64,000 nucleotides of DNA, taken from contig NZ_JADEVE010000415.1 in NCBI RefSeq assembly GCF_016125955.1, forward strand, positions 1 through 64,000. Direction: 5' to 3'. This document shows positions 1 to 9,374 of this stretch, in pieces. Positions within the stretch are counted from its first letter, which is position 1, and each line of letters starts with the position of its first letter. The position numbers and the translations under genes were made by a program. Source of the DNA: Acetomicrobium sp. S15 = DSM 107314. Its GTDB lineage: Bacteria > Synergistota > Synergistia > Synergistales > Thermosynergistaceae. The notes beneath the pieces were generated by a model that was not told where the DNA came from, made no database searches, and was given only the letters and a program-made list of their open reading frames with translations.

Positions 1-137
1 GGGCCTGGCTCTAAGCTGCCCAAGGAACAGATGGTCTTTTGCCTGGGTCCCTTTGGTGTGGCCACAGACTCAACCAAGAGGTAGTTGACGTATTCTTTGC
101 CGTTTTTGCCCTTGTGTACGGTCTTCCTGATATACAT
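1..137 (-). mobile_element. IS1634/IS4-type transposase, N-terminal fragment at window edge
   Basis: The minus strand encodes about 45 residues starting at an ATG at 137 and running off the window without a stop. The segment KTVHKGKNGKEYVNYLLVE followed by a GPRQKTICSLGSL stretch is the N-terminus I associate with IS1634-family (IS4-like DDE) transposases. The catalytic part lies outside the window, so whether the element is intact cannot be judged. Identification rests on remembered family sequence, not a search. Confidence 0.7.
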
Positions 138-693
138 GCCACTACCATAACATACAAACCTGTATAAGTATAAGTCAACACATATATTCTACACCATTAG
201 TCACTATTATGAGTCAAGCCGATATGGCCCTCAGACTTTGCAAGGCTTTCCTGCCACTAAAGGGGCAAAATTGGCCAAAAATCCGGCCTAAGGTGCGGAA
301 GTTGGGGTACCCTTTCAGGCGTAGAGACATTCGGATAAATGTCTCGGAGTTGCCTCAGCTTTCATGCTTAGTCTTAGGTTGCTTTTGTCCTTTATTTTTC
401 GTCAAACACTTCCATTTCAAGTTCATCTAGTAGGCTTAAGCGATAGCATAGTAAGTGTAGTTTATTCTTATGCAACTTGCCTCAATGTACTCGAAGATGA
501 CGTTTGGGCTCTCTTTGTGGTAGTTAACTGTTCCTGCTTAAGCAATTCAGTCTAAAGTAGAGCATATTATTTAGCGCGTCTCTACAGCAATAGAGGATGA
601 TCTCTAAATCACATAAATAAATTTCCTATTAGACACCAGATACTTATTGCTCCTACAGTAATTCCCTAAGTCTTATGGCAAAGTTATGTTTTG
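138..693. other. Intergenic stretch, probable insertion-sequence end and no gene
   Basis: No convincing coding frame is seen on either strand. The part next to the transposase start (to about 315) is probably the 5' untranslated part and end of the insertion sequence, although I could not identify the terminal repeat. A short hairpin (gagacatt at 324-331 with aatgtctc at 338-345) lies just beyond. The rest, to the stop of the dehydratase gene at 694, is AT-rich and featureless. Confidence 0.4.
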
Positions 694-2214
694 CTAATTA
701 TTCTTATTATTAATCTTTCGTTCTTCAACTAATCCATCACCAAAAGAGGGCTCTAAAGTACGCAGTTTCGAATCGTCAAATTCAGCATCGATTCCAGCCA
801 AATACCGGGCTAACCTTTTCCGTTCATCGTAATCATATTCACTATTGAGAGCGATAGTCTCCATGACTGGCGATCCACCGCCGTGGACACCAGCAATCAG
901 ATACCATGCTGTCATAGGTGAAGCTCCTACGTTTTCTACAAATTTCCATATTTTTAGGGCTTCCTCGGCGTTGATGTACGGATTCCTCACAATGAACCGT
1001 GTTAATTCCTCCCTAGTCTCAGGAGCACCAAAATCTTCAGCAAAAGGAAGTGTCACCGAGATACCACCAGCAACCTCTGTAAGGATATTGTATTCATGAT
1101 AAATTGACTCCCCCGTCAACCGACGTCCTACATTGGCATAGATTTCGTTGGGGAAAAAAACCCCACTCGAAGTCTTTTTACCATAAACAGCAGCAGCAAC
1201 TCCCGCCGCATAGGCGAGTTCTGCGGTTCCAACATATTTAGATAGTTTCTCTCTGACATGAAACACCTTATCAACATTGTTAGCTTCAGCTGCCAGCAGC
1301 GTGGCACCACACAGAACGTCAGAAAGAGCTGGCTTGCAACCGCAGTAACTATGACGGTGGGAATTAGCAAAGAGAAGAGCAAGCCTTCTACCGTATTGCC
1401 ATTCCCCGCACATAAAAACCCGTTCCCAGGGAATAAAAACATCGTCAAAAATAATAACCGAATCCGAGACGCCATAGGTACAAAAGGGGGCTACATGTGG
1501 CTCGTCTTTATCTCTCAACCAAACGGGACGTGTAACCACTTTGATCCCATCCTCATCGGCAGGCACGGCAAACGCAATGGCATAATCAGCATCCTCTTCT
1601 TTTAGCGCCCGTGTTGGTATTACAAAAAAGACATCGGCATATGCTGCCTGAGTAATGGACATTTTTATACCTCGCACCACGACACCGTCTTTTTTCTTCT
1701 CCACTACATGAACATAGGAATCGGGATTTTCTTGCTGAGAGGGACGCTTCAGGCGATCCCCCTTGGCATCGGTTTGACAGCAAGTTCCATCCAGATCTTC
1801 TAATTGGTACCCTCGCAGGTAAGAAATAAATCGCGCATGATAATCTGTTCCCTCAGCCTCATCAATTTCCTTAGTGTATATAGCCAATGCGTTGATAGCA
1901 TCGTGCCCCATACAGCGTTGGATGCAACCTCCGACTCTTCGTGCAGCTAAACGGATCGCTTTTTGCTTTTGTAGGAGATCGTAAGGATTCTGAGGCAGGT
2001 GATTCCATCGATTAATTTCTTCCCCTGTGACCGATGAAATAGCCGTGGCAAGCCCTTTCCATCTCGGATCCTGTGCAAGATCAAAGGTTACATCCAACAC
2101 ATTTATCCCAGGACGTAGACGAGAGTCATCTCTGCCAACTCGCTGCCCGCCGACATAAATATTGTTCCTCATTGAAAAGAGACGTTCGTGATATTCCTCT
2201 TTCGTTCGTAGCAT
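694..2214 (-). CDS. abfD: 4-hydroxybutyryl-CoA dehydratase-like flavin/[4Fe-4S] protein
   Basis: Family: 4-hydroxybutyryl-CoA dehydratase/vinylacetyl-CoA isomerase within the HpaB flavoprotein group; known members convert 4-hydroxybutyryl-CoA to crotonyl-CoA. In this 506-residue protein the four cluster ligands appear conserved: C97 and C101 (GGCIQRCMG) and H286 and C293 (SHRHSYCGC), with the same CxxxC and Hx6C spacing as C99/C103/H292/C299 of the clostridial enzyme. The frame is open up to 2280, but the ATG at 2214 is preceded by GGGAGGAAAG at good spacing and gives the usual family N-terminus. It is the last gene of a minus-strand group with thiolase, crotonase and hydroxybutyryl-CoA dehydrogenase genes, which fits the reaction. 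A related HpaB-family role on another hydroxyacyl-CoA is the main alternative. Confidence 0.8.
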   Translation of the reverse strand: MLRTKEEYHERLFSMRNNIYVGGQRVGRDDSRLRPGINVLDVTFDLAQDPRWKGLATAISSVTGEEINRWNHLPQNPYDLLQKQKAIRLAARRVGGCIQRCMGHDAINALAIYTKEIDEAEGTDYHARFISYLRGYQLEDLDGTCCQTDAKGDRLKRPSQQENPDSYVHVVEKKKDGVVVRGIKMSITQAAYADVFFVIPTRALKEEDADYAIAFAVPADEDGIKVVTRPVWLRDKDEPHVAPFCTYGVSDSVIIFDDVFIPWERVFMCGEWQYGRRLALLFANSHRHSYCGCKPALSDVLCGATLLAAEANNVDKVFHVREKLSKYVGTAELAYAAGVAAAVYGKKTSSGVFFPNEIYANVGRRLTGESIYHEYNILTEVAGGISVTLPFAEDFGAPETREELTRFIVRNPYINAEEALKIWKFVENVGASPMTAWYLIAGVHGGGSPVMETIALNSEYDYDERKRLARYLAGIDAEFDDSKLRTLEPSFGDGLVEERKINNKNN

Positions 2215-2588
2215 TATTTCTTTCCTCCCATCCTTCGCATAGCAATACATAATATAAACATCGTGAACCTTTACTACCAAAACATTTTTTTTAGAAGATT
2301 ACTCTCTATGTCTTAAAGTGTCCAACTACTCAGCATATAAATATCCTTCAATTCTAACTTGAACACTCCTTAAGCAGCTCTTTTTCTCTTTTCTGGTAGA
2401 ATCGTTGTAATGAGCCTTTTGAGATCCTCTTTTAATCACTACAATTCCTGATGTATGAATTTGATATCTTTCATATCAGGAAGCATTTTTCTTTTGCACC
2501 TAAGACCTAAACACAGAGCAATAAATTATGTTACCCACAGACAGAGAGTTGCCGGTTCAGTACCTATGAAATATGGGGCCATCTCCCT
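2215..2588. other. Intergenic, no gene seen
   Basis: About 370 AT-rich bases between the thiolase stop and the dehydratase start. It contains the ribosome binding site of the dehydratase gene. No convincing terminator or coding frame is visible, so the dehydratase may have its own promoter here or be reached by read-through from the thiolase gene. Confidence 0.4.
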
Positions 2589-3764
2589 TCAGATCCGTCG
2601 GATGACCGTGGCTATGCCTTGCCCTCCTCCGATACAAAGGGTTATCAGGCCAAACTCTCCCCCACTTCTTTCTAATTCATGTACCGCTTTTGTTAACAGA
2701 ATTGCACCTGTTGCACCAATGGGATGACCCAGGGCAATGGCTCCACCGTTCGGGTTTACATTCTCAGGTTGCAGCCCGAGCTCTTTCAGGACGGCTAGCG
2801 ATTGCGCCGCAAAGGCCTCATTTAGCTCGATGACGTCCATATCTTGAAGAGTCACTCCTGCCATTTCTAACGCTTTCGGAACGGCATATACTGGTCCAAT
2901 TCCCATGTATTTCGGATCAACCGCAACCACGGCTTGTGAAAGAATCCGACACCCCGGAGTCAGCCCGAGAGCGACAGCCTTTTCCTTTTCCATGACCAGA
3001 ACTGCGGAGGCAGCGTCGTTAAGGCTCGATGCATTACCAGCAGTAACGGTGCCGCTAGGCTTAAAGGCCGGGCTCAATCTTGCCAGAGAATCCAGCGAGG
3101 TATCTTCACGGGGACCTTCGTCAGCTTCGACCACTACTGTCTCTTTCCTCGAAGCAATCCCAACGGGTATAATTTGCGATTCAAACCGTTTCTCCTGACG
3201 CGCCCTTACAGCTTTCTGATGACTTTTGAGAGCGAAAGCATCCTGCTCTTCTCTGCTAATTCCATATTTTTCAGCGAGATTTTCTGCGGTCAACCCCATA
3301 TGAATACCCAGCATGGGATCCGTTAACACAGCAACTACACTATCTGTCATTGTAACGTGTCCTAAGCGAGCTCCAGACCGCATGTGATCCGAAAAATATT
3401 GTCCATTACTCATACTTTCTGAACCACCAGCCACGCATATGTCGGCCAAGTTAAGCTGAATCAGTCGAGTTGCCTCGTTAATGGCTTCCAATCCTGAGCC
3501 ACAAAGACGATTCACCGTCACTGCAGGTGTTTCATTTGGGACACCCGCCTTTATGGCGGCCAGCCGGCTGAGATAAGCATTTTCCCCAAGTTGCAAGGTG
3601 CATCCCATAATAACGTGATCTACTTCAGAGGGAGAAAGACCAGTTCTTTTAAACAGGGCTGCGATGACCTTGGCACCCATATCTGAAGCGCTCAGTGAGG
3701 ATAAACCTCCCATAAAGCGACCGATAGGTGTTCTAACAGCATCTATGACAACGACTTCGCGCAT
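2589..3764 (-). CDS. Acetyl-CoA C-acetyltransferase (thiolase)
   Basis: A 391-residue biosynthetic-type thiolase that joins or cleaves acetoacetyl-CoA and acetyl-CoA. The nucleophile C88 sits in VNRLCGSG, H347 in GHPIGATGA and the second catalytic cysteine C377 in CIGGGQG; length is normal for the family. The ATG at 3764 has GGAGG upstream. It follows the DUF362 gene by 24 bases and stands with crotonase, 3-hydroxybutyryl-CoA dehydrogenase and the dehydratase, where it would perform the last step, giving acetyl-CoA. Longer 3-oxoacyl-CoA substrates cannot be excluded from sequence alone. Confidence 0.93.
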   Translation of the reverse strand: MREVVVIDAVRTPIGRFMGGLSSLSASDMGAKVIAALFKRTGLSPSEVDHVIMGCTLQLGENAYLSRLAAIKAGVPNETPAVTVNRLCGSGLEAINEATRLIQLNLADICVAGGSESMSNGQYFSDHMRSGARLGHVTMTDSVVAVLTDPMLGIHMGLTAENLAEKYGISREEQDAFALKSHQKAVRARQEKRFESQIIPVGIASRKETVVVEADEGPREDTSLDSLARLSPAFKPSGTVTAGNASSLNDAASAVLVMEKEKAVALGLTPGCRILSQAVVAVDPKYMGIGPVYAVPKALEMAGVTLQDMDVIELNEAFAAQSLAVLKELGLQPENVNPNGGAIALGHPIGATGAILLTKAVHELERSGGEFGLITLCIGGGQGIATVIRRI

Positions 3765-3788
3765 TTTCCTTCGTCCTCCTTTCGAAGT

Positions 3789-4997
3789 TCAGGCGTCAGC
3801 GCCTTTCTCGGTGGCGTAACGCCGTTCGATATTTTGATCTTCTCCAACAATAGCTCGAACGACAAATATGTTATTCGGTGGGCATCCTTGTGCATAGGTC
3901 CCCCGCCCTTGTAAATAGCGCGCACAAATGCCGACAAGGACCGTATTTTCTCTTTTTGCCCCCTCGGGGAGCGATTTTTCGTCAAGGGGGCCAGCAATTA
4001 TGTACTTGCCCTCCAGGCTGCCTTCAAGGCCCTGGCTTTTGAGGTCCATAATTGAGCTTATAACCGTGTTCCTACACCCCGTACAGGCTCCTTCAGTCAT
4101 CAGAAGTTTGAAAGGAGGTACTCCTTCCAGTTCAGTTTCGCTTGCTCGTTTGAACCGCTTTTCAACCTCCTCAATTGTCGCACCGCCAACCACTTGAATC
4201 TTATCAAGGTCCATTTCTCCAATGCCTCTGGCTGCGGCCCTGACAGTTATCATCACCTCTTTCGGATCATAGCCCATGATCCGGCTTCCCACGGCATCGG
4301 CTGCTACCAAGTCCTTCGAGGCCAGGACCAAACCCATGGACACGGGAACCCCAAATATCGGTCCCAATCCCTCTTGGCCAATAGTAGCATCCACTACAGT
4401 CATCAACTTGGGCCTTAATGTCATAACAAGATCGACGACCCCTTCTAAAAGCCCCTTTTGGTGAAAAGCCCTTTTTGTCGACTCGTCAAGGAGACCTTTC
4501 AAATTCTTCATGCTCAGGGTTACTTCTGTCTGGTCGTGAGTCTTCAAAACAGGAACGCTGATAATGGCATTCGCCTTTCGTACCAGCTCAAACGAGCCCA
4601 ACTCTGAAAAGACTACGCGACCGTCAGGTACCTTGATCTTTGCCCCCGGGCTCTTTTTCAGGTCGACGACCTTGTAACCCATCTCGCGCAGTCTATCGTA
4701 TTCACCAGCTTCAACAACTTTTTCTGTATCGACTCCGACCGCTGAACTTTCGGCAATAACCGGCCTCGCTCCTCTCTCCTTCACAAGGTCTGCGACAGCC
4801 TTACAAACCTCCCACCGAGTGATTGCCCCCGTCAGCCGGCCTGCCGGAACTGCGACAAGGTTTGGTTTAATGAGAACTAGGTCTCCGGGTTTAACGATAT
4901 CTTCCAGTCCACCAGTTAATTCTATCGAACGACGAACAGCCTCAGCTATTCCTCTTTCGTCATCATGCGTCACCCTTACAAGGGACACTACGCTCAT
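3789..4997 (-). CDS. DUF362 family protein
   Basis: A 402-residue DUF362-family protein, recognised by IKPNL (43-47), LKTHD (151-155) and MKNLKG (163-168). A C-terminal region has a CxxC pair (C305, C308) and further cysteines in GICARYLQGRGTYAQGC. Many DUF362 proteins carry ferredoxin clusters; here there are too few cysteines for two classic 4Fe-4S sites. The function is unknown. It lies between the crotonase and thiolase genes with short spacers, so it is probably co-transcribed with the acyl-CoA pathway; a redox or cofactor role for the neighbouring oxygen-sensitive dehydratase is only a guess. Confidence 0.75.
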   Translation of the reverse strand: MSVVSLVRVTHDDERGIAEAVRRSIELTGGLEDIVKPGDLVLIKPNLVAVPAGRLTGAITRWEVCKAVADLVKERGARPVIAESSAVGVDTEKVVEAGEYDRLREMGYKVVDLKKSPGAKIKVPDGRVVFSELGSFELVRKANAIISVPVLKTHDQTEVTLSMKNLKGLLDESTKRAFHQKGLLEGVVDLVMTLRPKLMTVVDATIGQEGLGPIFGVPVSMGLVLASKDLVAADAVGSRIMGYDPKEVMITVRAAARGIGEMDLDKIQVVGGATIEEVEKRFKRASETELEGVPPFKLLMTEGACTGCRNTVISSIMDLKSQGLEGSLEGKYIIAGPLDEKSLPEGAKRENTVLVGICARYLQGRGTYAQGCPPNNIFVVRAIVGEDQNIERRYATEKGADA

Positions 4998-5052
4998 AGT
5001 CTACCCCGCCTGTACGTGCACATTCTTAACATGGTTTTTGCTGTCCCGTATT

Positions 5053-5847
5053 TCACTGTTTTTTAAAATTGGGCTTTCGCTTTTCCAAAAAAGCCCGCAT
5101 GCCCTCACGGCTGTCATCATGTCTAAAACATCTGCCAAGGGCCTGGTTTTCTATCTCCAACCCTTCCTGAGGAGGCAAGCTTCTGCTGCTGTTCAAAACC
5201 TGCTTGGCACAGCCAAGGGCGTTTCTGCTTTGTGCGGCCAGATCTCTCGCGAAGGAAACAGATTCCTCCAAAAGCCGGTCCGCTGGGAATACACGATGAA
5301 TGAGCCCCCAGTTTAGGGCCTCTGCTGCATCTAATTTACGACCAGTAAGTATCATATCTTTTGCCCTCGCATGACCAACAATAGACGGAAGCCTTTGAGT
5401 GCCTCCAAAACCTGGAATAATCCCAAGGAGGATCTCTGGGAGTGCCACCTGAACATTTTCGGCAGCAAATCTGAAATCGCAAGAGAGCGCCAGTTCCAGT
5501 CCCCCGCCAAGGGCATAACCATTTAACACAGCTATGATAGGTTGCGACGCGCCTTCTATCATGTTGAAAAGCTCATAGCCGCTCCGAGAGAAGGCCATCG
5601 CTTCCTCGGGTGTGAAATTCACCAAAGCAGAAATATCTGCCCCAGCCGCGAAGGCTTTCCCCTTGCCCGTCAGCAGAATTACCCTTGCTGATGCACTCTT
5701 AGAAGCTGCGTCAAATGCTTCTTTCAATTGTTGCACAATCTCTGAGTTCAACGCATTCAAAGTTCTGGGACGATTGATGGAAAACACCCACACCCCGTCG
5801 CCAATATCTTCTACAATTACTGCTTTACTTTCATCAGATACGGTCAT
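5053..5847 (-). CDS. Enoyl-CoA hydratase (crotonase)
   Basis: A 264-residue crotonase-family hydratase, expected to add water to crotonyl-CoA giving 3-hydroxybutyryl-CoA. The oxyanion-hole segments AFAAGADISAL and GYALGGGLELAL are present, and both catalytic glutamates seem conserved (in GGGLELAL and LPEILLGIIPG), which favours hydratase over isomerase or hydrolase. The frame could start at a TTG at 5862, but the ATG at 5847 has GGAGG seven bases upstream. A 250-base gap separates it from the upstream dehydrogenase gene, so a promoter there is possible. Confidence 0.9.
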   Translation of the reverse strand: MTVSDESKAVIVEDIGDGVWVFSINRPRTLNALNSEIVQQLKEAFDAASKSASARVILLTGKGKAFAAGADISALVNFTPEEAMAFSRSGYELFNMIEGASQPIIAVLNGYALGGGLELALSCDFRFAAENVQVALPEILLGIIPGFGGTQRLPSIVGHARAKDMILTGRKLDAAEALNWGLIHRVFPADRLLEESVSFARDLAAQSRNALGCAKQVLNSSRSLPPQEGLEIENQALGRCFRHDDSREGMRAFLEKRKPNFKKQ

Positions 5848-6116
5848 GTTTTCCGCCTCCAATTGACTCCTCCCTTAATTCTAACCCCAGGCTCATACTC
5901 CCCTTTTTAGGCTTCACGCCCGTTGAGGAAGTCATATCACAAGTGTGTCTTTGTGCTCCGGCCTGCAAGCCAGTTCATGAGTCATAGCTGCAGAATAATC
6001 GATAACATTATCAACCTTCTTTCTAAGGTGATAGACAATGGGTTTGGACCTTCAAAGACTCTACATATTCATCGCAATTTTTTATAGGATCGCCATACCT
6101 TCAAGACTCGCCCAAT

Positions 6117-6965
6117 CTATTCATAGATGAAAAATCCTCGCTTTGTCTTGCGCCCCAAGAAACCAGCCCTGACATTTTTGCGCAGCAACGGACAGGGACG
6201 ATACTTAGAATCCCCAAATTCCCGATACAGTGTTTCCATGACTGCTAAGCAAACGTCAATACCGATCAAGTCTGCCAGGGCAAGAGGCCCAATAGGGTGA
6301 TTGGCACCTAATGTCATCCCTTTGTCGATGTCCTCGGCGGATGCAACGCCTTCCATTAGAGCATATGCAGCTTCGTTGATCATTGGAACCAATATACGAT
6401 TGACGACAAACCCTGGAGACTCTTTGACTACAATTGGCGTCTTCTCAAGAGACTCTACAAAGGCCTGGGCTTTTATTACCGTCTTGTCACTCGTAAAAAG
6501 TCCCTTGACTATCTCAACAAGCTTCATTACTGGTGCAGGGTTAAAGAAATGGATGCCAAGAAACCGTTCTGGAAAACTAGTAACCTTTGCTAATTCCGTA
6601 ATGCTTAGAGCAGAGGTATTAGTTGCAAAAATGGTTTCTGGCTTAGGTTTCAGCTCTTCTATTTTACGGAAGACCTCTTTTTTGATCGCCATATCTTCGA
6701 TTATTACTTCTATTATTAGATCCACCTCTGAAAGGATCTCAGATATATCCGTAATAGGTATAATCTTTTCGAGAACACGATCCGCCCTCTCTGCTGTTAA
6801 TTTTCCTTTCTGAACAGCACGATTTAGCTCGGAAGCCACTTTCTCTTTGCCCTCTTCGGCACGCTCCAACCCGCCAACAAGGAAAACCGTCTTCCCTGCA
6901 GCGGCACAAACTTGAGCTATTCCAACCCCCATAGTTCCAGCTCCGTAAACTAAGACTTTATCCAA
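6117..6965 (-). CDS. hbd: 3-hydroxybutyryl-CoA dehydrogenase
   Basis: A 282-residue NAD(P)-dependent 3-hydroxyacyl-CoA dehydrogenase of the short, stand-alone kind. The Rossmann motif GAGTMGVG starts at residue 8, and the catalytic region FATNTSALSI followed by HFFNPAPVMKLVEI is typical. The C-terminal domain with NRILVPMINEA is complete. It starts with TTG behind GGAGAG. The gene begins 44 bases after porB, so it may belong to the por transcription unit. It would oxidise 3-hydroxybutyryl-CoA to acetoacetyl-CoA, or run in reverse. Confidence 0.93.
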   Translation of the reverse strand: MDKVLVYGAGTMGVGIAQVCAAAGKTVFLVGGLERAEEGKEKVASELNRAVQKGKLTAERADRVLEKIIPITDISEILSEVDLIIEVIIEDMAIKKEVFRKIEELKPKPETIFATNTSALSITELAKVTSFPERFLGIHFFNPAPVMKLVEIVKGLFTSDKTVIKAQAFVESLEKTPIVVKESPGFVVNRILVPMINEAAYALMEGVASAEDIDKGMTLGANHPIGPLALADLIGIDVCLAVMETLYREFGDSKYRPCPLLRKNVRAGFLGRKTKRGFFIYE

Positions 6966-7009
6966 ACGACTCGCTCTCCTTAATATAGTCTCTGCTGGAT
7001 TAGGCTAAG

Positions 7010-7918
7010 TCACGCAAGCCCATATTTTAGGATATTTTCATCAACGCTCTTCTGTATGGCCTGTAAGACCTCCGAAAAAACATCATCCTTGAAGAGGTGT
7101 TGGTATCTTTTCTGCATTTTGAGGTATTCTTCAACCGGCACAGGTTTTATCTTCTTCACGGAGATGAGTTCTCCTTTTTTAAATTCGACAATGGGGAAGA
7201 TTCCCGTTTCAACAGCTTTTCTGGCCAACTCAACCGTCTCCGATGGATCGAAACCCCAGCCAAGATTACAGGGAGTTAATATAAGAAGTACGGCTGGACC
7301 AGGGGTCTCGATTCCTTTCCTAACCTTCTTGCACAATTCCACCGGATCAGAAATACTCGCCGTAGCAACATAGGGAGCATCGTGGGCCAGGGCAATTGCG
7401 ACCAGATCTTTCTTCGGAACCATCTTTCCAAAAGAGTCCCCAGCGACCGGGGTTGTCGTTGTGTCTGCGCCAAAGGGTGTTGCGCTGCTCCCCTGAATTC
7501 CGGTATTCATATAGGCCTCATTGTCGTAGCAAATGTAGAGAATGTCATCTTTTCTCTCAAGCATTCCCGAAAGGGAACCCATGCCGATATCATACGTCCC
7601 GCCGTCGCCGCTTATCACAACTACCTTCGTGCCCTTTGGGTTTCCCTTTGCGTTAAGTGCCGCTAATACTCCTGTCGCAATGGCGGGTGAATTTTCGAAA
7701 AGAGAATGTATCCAAGGTACCTCCCAAGAGGATCCCATAAAGGGGCTTGTAAACGTCTCTAGACATCCTGTCGCTGAAACAACGATCGTATTGCTTCCGG
7801 TTTCCCGAAGGATGAGCTTTACCGCCAATGCACACCCACAACCGGGACATGCTCTATGTCCTGGCGCTAATAGTTCCTTCACTTCCTTTTGCTCCATATA
7901 CATGGTCATCTTTTTCAT
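7010..7918 (-). CDS. porB: Pyruvate/2-oxoacid:ferredoxin oxidoreductase, beta subunit
   Basis: A 302-residue thiamine-diphosphate-binding subunit. The four proximal-cluster cysteines are C24, C27, C52 and C217 (CPGCGC, ATGCLE, LTPCNLG), matching the spacing in pyruvate:ferredoxin oxidoreductases. The ThDP/Mg motif GDGGTYDIGMG lies at 104-114. The start overlaps the porA stop by four bases, indicating translational coupling in a gamma-delta-alpha-beta operon. Pyruvate is the likely substrate given the acetyl-CoA-producing neighbours, but other 2-oxoacids are possible. Confidence 0.9.
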   Translation of the reverse strand: MKKMTMYMEQKEVKELLAPGHRACPGCGCALAVKLILRETGSNTIVVSATGCLETFTSPFMGSSWEVPWIHSLFENSPAIATGVLAALNAKGNPKGTKVVVISGDGGTYDIGMGSLSGMLERKDDILYICYDNEAYMNTGIQGSSATPFGADTTTTPVAGDSFGKMVPKKDLVAIALAHDAPYVATASISDPVELCKKVRKGIETPGPAVLLILTPCNLGWGFDPSETVELARKAVETGIFPIVEFKKGELISVKKIKPVPVEEYLKMQKRYQHLFKDDVFSEVLQAIQKSVDENILKYGLA

Positions 7919-9120
7919 TTTACCTCCGTCCCAAAAAACTCATAATTAAGGCCCATCCAGACGGTCTCCCTTTCTCTATAGCCTTGTTCTGCCTTCCTGC
8001 AGGCGATGTCTACAATCTCCTTGATGATTCTGCGGTTTACATCCTTACCTCCCAAGCCAGCCATAAAGGGCACGATAATGGGTTGGTTGGGGCTTCCGTA
8101 AAAAGCGCTTTTGACTTCAGTCGCCAGAACCCCCCCCATGTTAACGCTGAGGCTTTTGTCCAGAACTGCCACCAAAGGCACTTTGCCACAAGCCTCAAGA
8201 AGCTCTTCTTTTGGGAAGGGGCGAAAGGTCCTTACTTTTACCAGGCCGACCTTACGTCCTTCGGCTCTAAGCTCGTCTATAGCAGCGCGTATAGTCGAAA
8301 CCAGAGATCCCATAGCGATAAGTACCATTTCGGCATCTTCTGTGCAATAAGTGTCGATGAGATCGCCGTCGAAATGCCCAAAGACCTCCCTATACTCTGC
8401 AGCGACACTCCTTATCTTTTCCTTAGCCCTATCTTGGGCACGCATGAGTGCATAACGGTATTCCATCAACACGTCCTGGTCGGCGTATGAACCATAAGTT
8501 AAGGGTTTATCGGGATCTAGTTTCTGAACAGGCTTAAAGGTTCCCGCAAATTCTGAAACAGCTTCTTCCGGGAATATTGTAACCGGCTCATACGAATGGC
8601 TGATAACCCAACCATCCATACACACAAGCAACGGCAACTGGACCTCAGGATCTTCCGAAATGCGAAAAGCTTGCACATGGGCATCATAAGCCTCTTGCAG
8701 GCTCTCCACGTGAATTTGAAGAGCGCCGGTATCTCGAAGACTCATACTGTCCTGATGATCCGGCTGTATTGTTATAGGGTGAGAAACAGTCCGATTAACA
8801 ACTGTCATCACCACTGGCAGGCGCGTAGAAGCCATCGCATAAATGACTTCCGTCATCAAAAGAATTCCCTGGGAAGCAGATGCAGTATACGCTCGCGCTC
8901 CAGTCGCGCTTGCTCCATAGACTACAGATGCGGCAGAAAACTCAGAATCGGCCCGGACGAATTGACTCTTTAGCCGTCCGGATGCTACAAACCTCGCCAA
9001 GTTCTCGAGGATATGCGTCTGCGGGGTAATGGGATAGACAGAAATGACTTCTGGCCGACAGGCACAAACAGCCTCTGCCACCGCCCTCGACCCCTCGAGG
9101 ATAGCTGTTTTGCCTTTCAT
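7915..9120 (-). CDS. porA: Pyruvate/2-oxoacid:ferredoxin oxidoreductase, alpha subunit
   Basis: A 401-residue alpha subunit combining the pyrimidine-binding domain (N-terminal VYPITPQT motif near residue 30) and the transketolase-C-like domain near the C-terminus. It pairs with PorB to form the active site and binds the CoA-acceptor side. Length and order are as in archaeal and thermophilic bacterial four-subunit enzymes. The ATG overlaps the porD stop by four bases and its own stop overlaps porB by four. Confidence 0.9.
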   Translation of the reverse strand: MKGKTAILEGSRAVAEAVCACRPEVISVYPITPQTHILENLARFVASGRLKSQFVRADSEFSAASVVYGASATGARAYTASASQGILLMTEVIYAMASTRLPVVMTVVNRTVSHPITIQPDHQDSMSLRDTGALQIHVESLQEAYDAHVQAFRISEDPEVQLPLLVCMDGWVISHSYEPVTIFPEEAVSEFAGTFKPVQKLDPDKPLTYGSYADQDVLMEYRYALMRAQDRAKEKIRSVAAEYREVFGHFDGDLIDTYCTEDAEMVLIAMGSLVSTIRAAIDELRAEGRKVGLVKVRTFRPFPKEELLEACGKVPLVAVLDKSLSVNMGGVLATEVKSAFYGSPNQPIIVPFMAGLGGKDVNRRIIKEIVDIACRKAEQGYRERETVWMGLNYEFFGTEVK

Positions 9121-9374
9121 TTTTGCTCAACCTCCTTAGTTATAGCCTGGACTGGGCATTCGCGCATACAAACGAGACAACCCTTGCAGTAGAAAAGATT
9201 GACTTCAGCGCCATCGGCACCCATATTCATACATGAGTCAGGGCAGAAATCAACGCACCTACCACATTTGATACATTTATCCTTATCCACGACAGGACGA
9301 AAGGCCCTCCATTTCCCAGTCTCAAGCTTCTTGGATTCACCAGCCTTACACACTCCCCCAAGCGGCAGGCCCAT
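9117..9374 (-). CDS. porD: Pyruvate/2-oxoacid:ferredoxin oxidoreductase, delta (ferredoxin) subunit
   Basis: A roughly 85-residue polyferredoxin with two 4Fe-4S motifs, CIKCGRCVDFCPDSC and CKGCLVCMRECPVQA. It carries electrons from the ThDP site to soluble ferredoxin. The start is the ATG at 9374, which shares its A with the TGA of porG; a GTG one codon upstream is the alternative. The preceding residues (LPLGGVCKAGES) are typical of PorD. Confidence 0.92.
   Translation of the reverse strand: MGLPLGGVCKAGESKKLETGKWRAFRPVVDKDKCIKCGRCVDFCPDSCMNMGADGAEVNLFYCKGCLVCMRECPVQAITKEVEQK

Noticed and set aside
209-555. Short plus-strand frames in the left intergenic stretch
   Set aside because: No ribosome binding site, odd composition and overlap with the probable insertion-sequence end; no recognisable protein.
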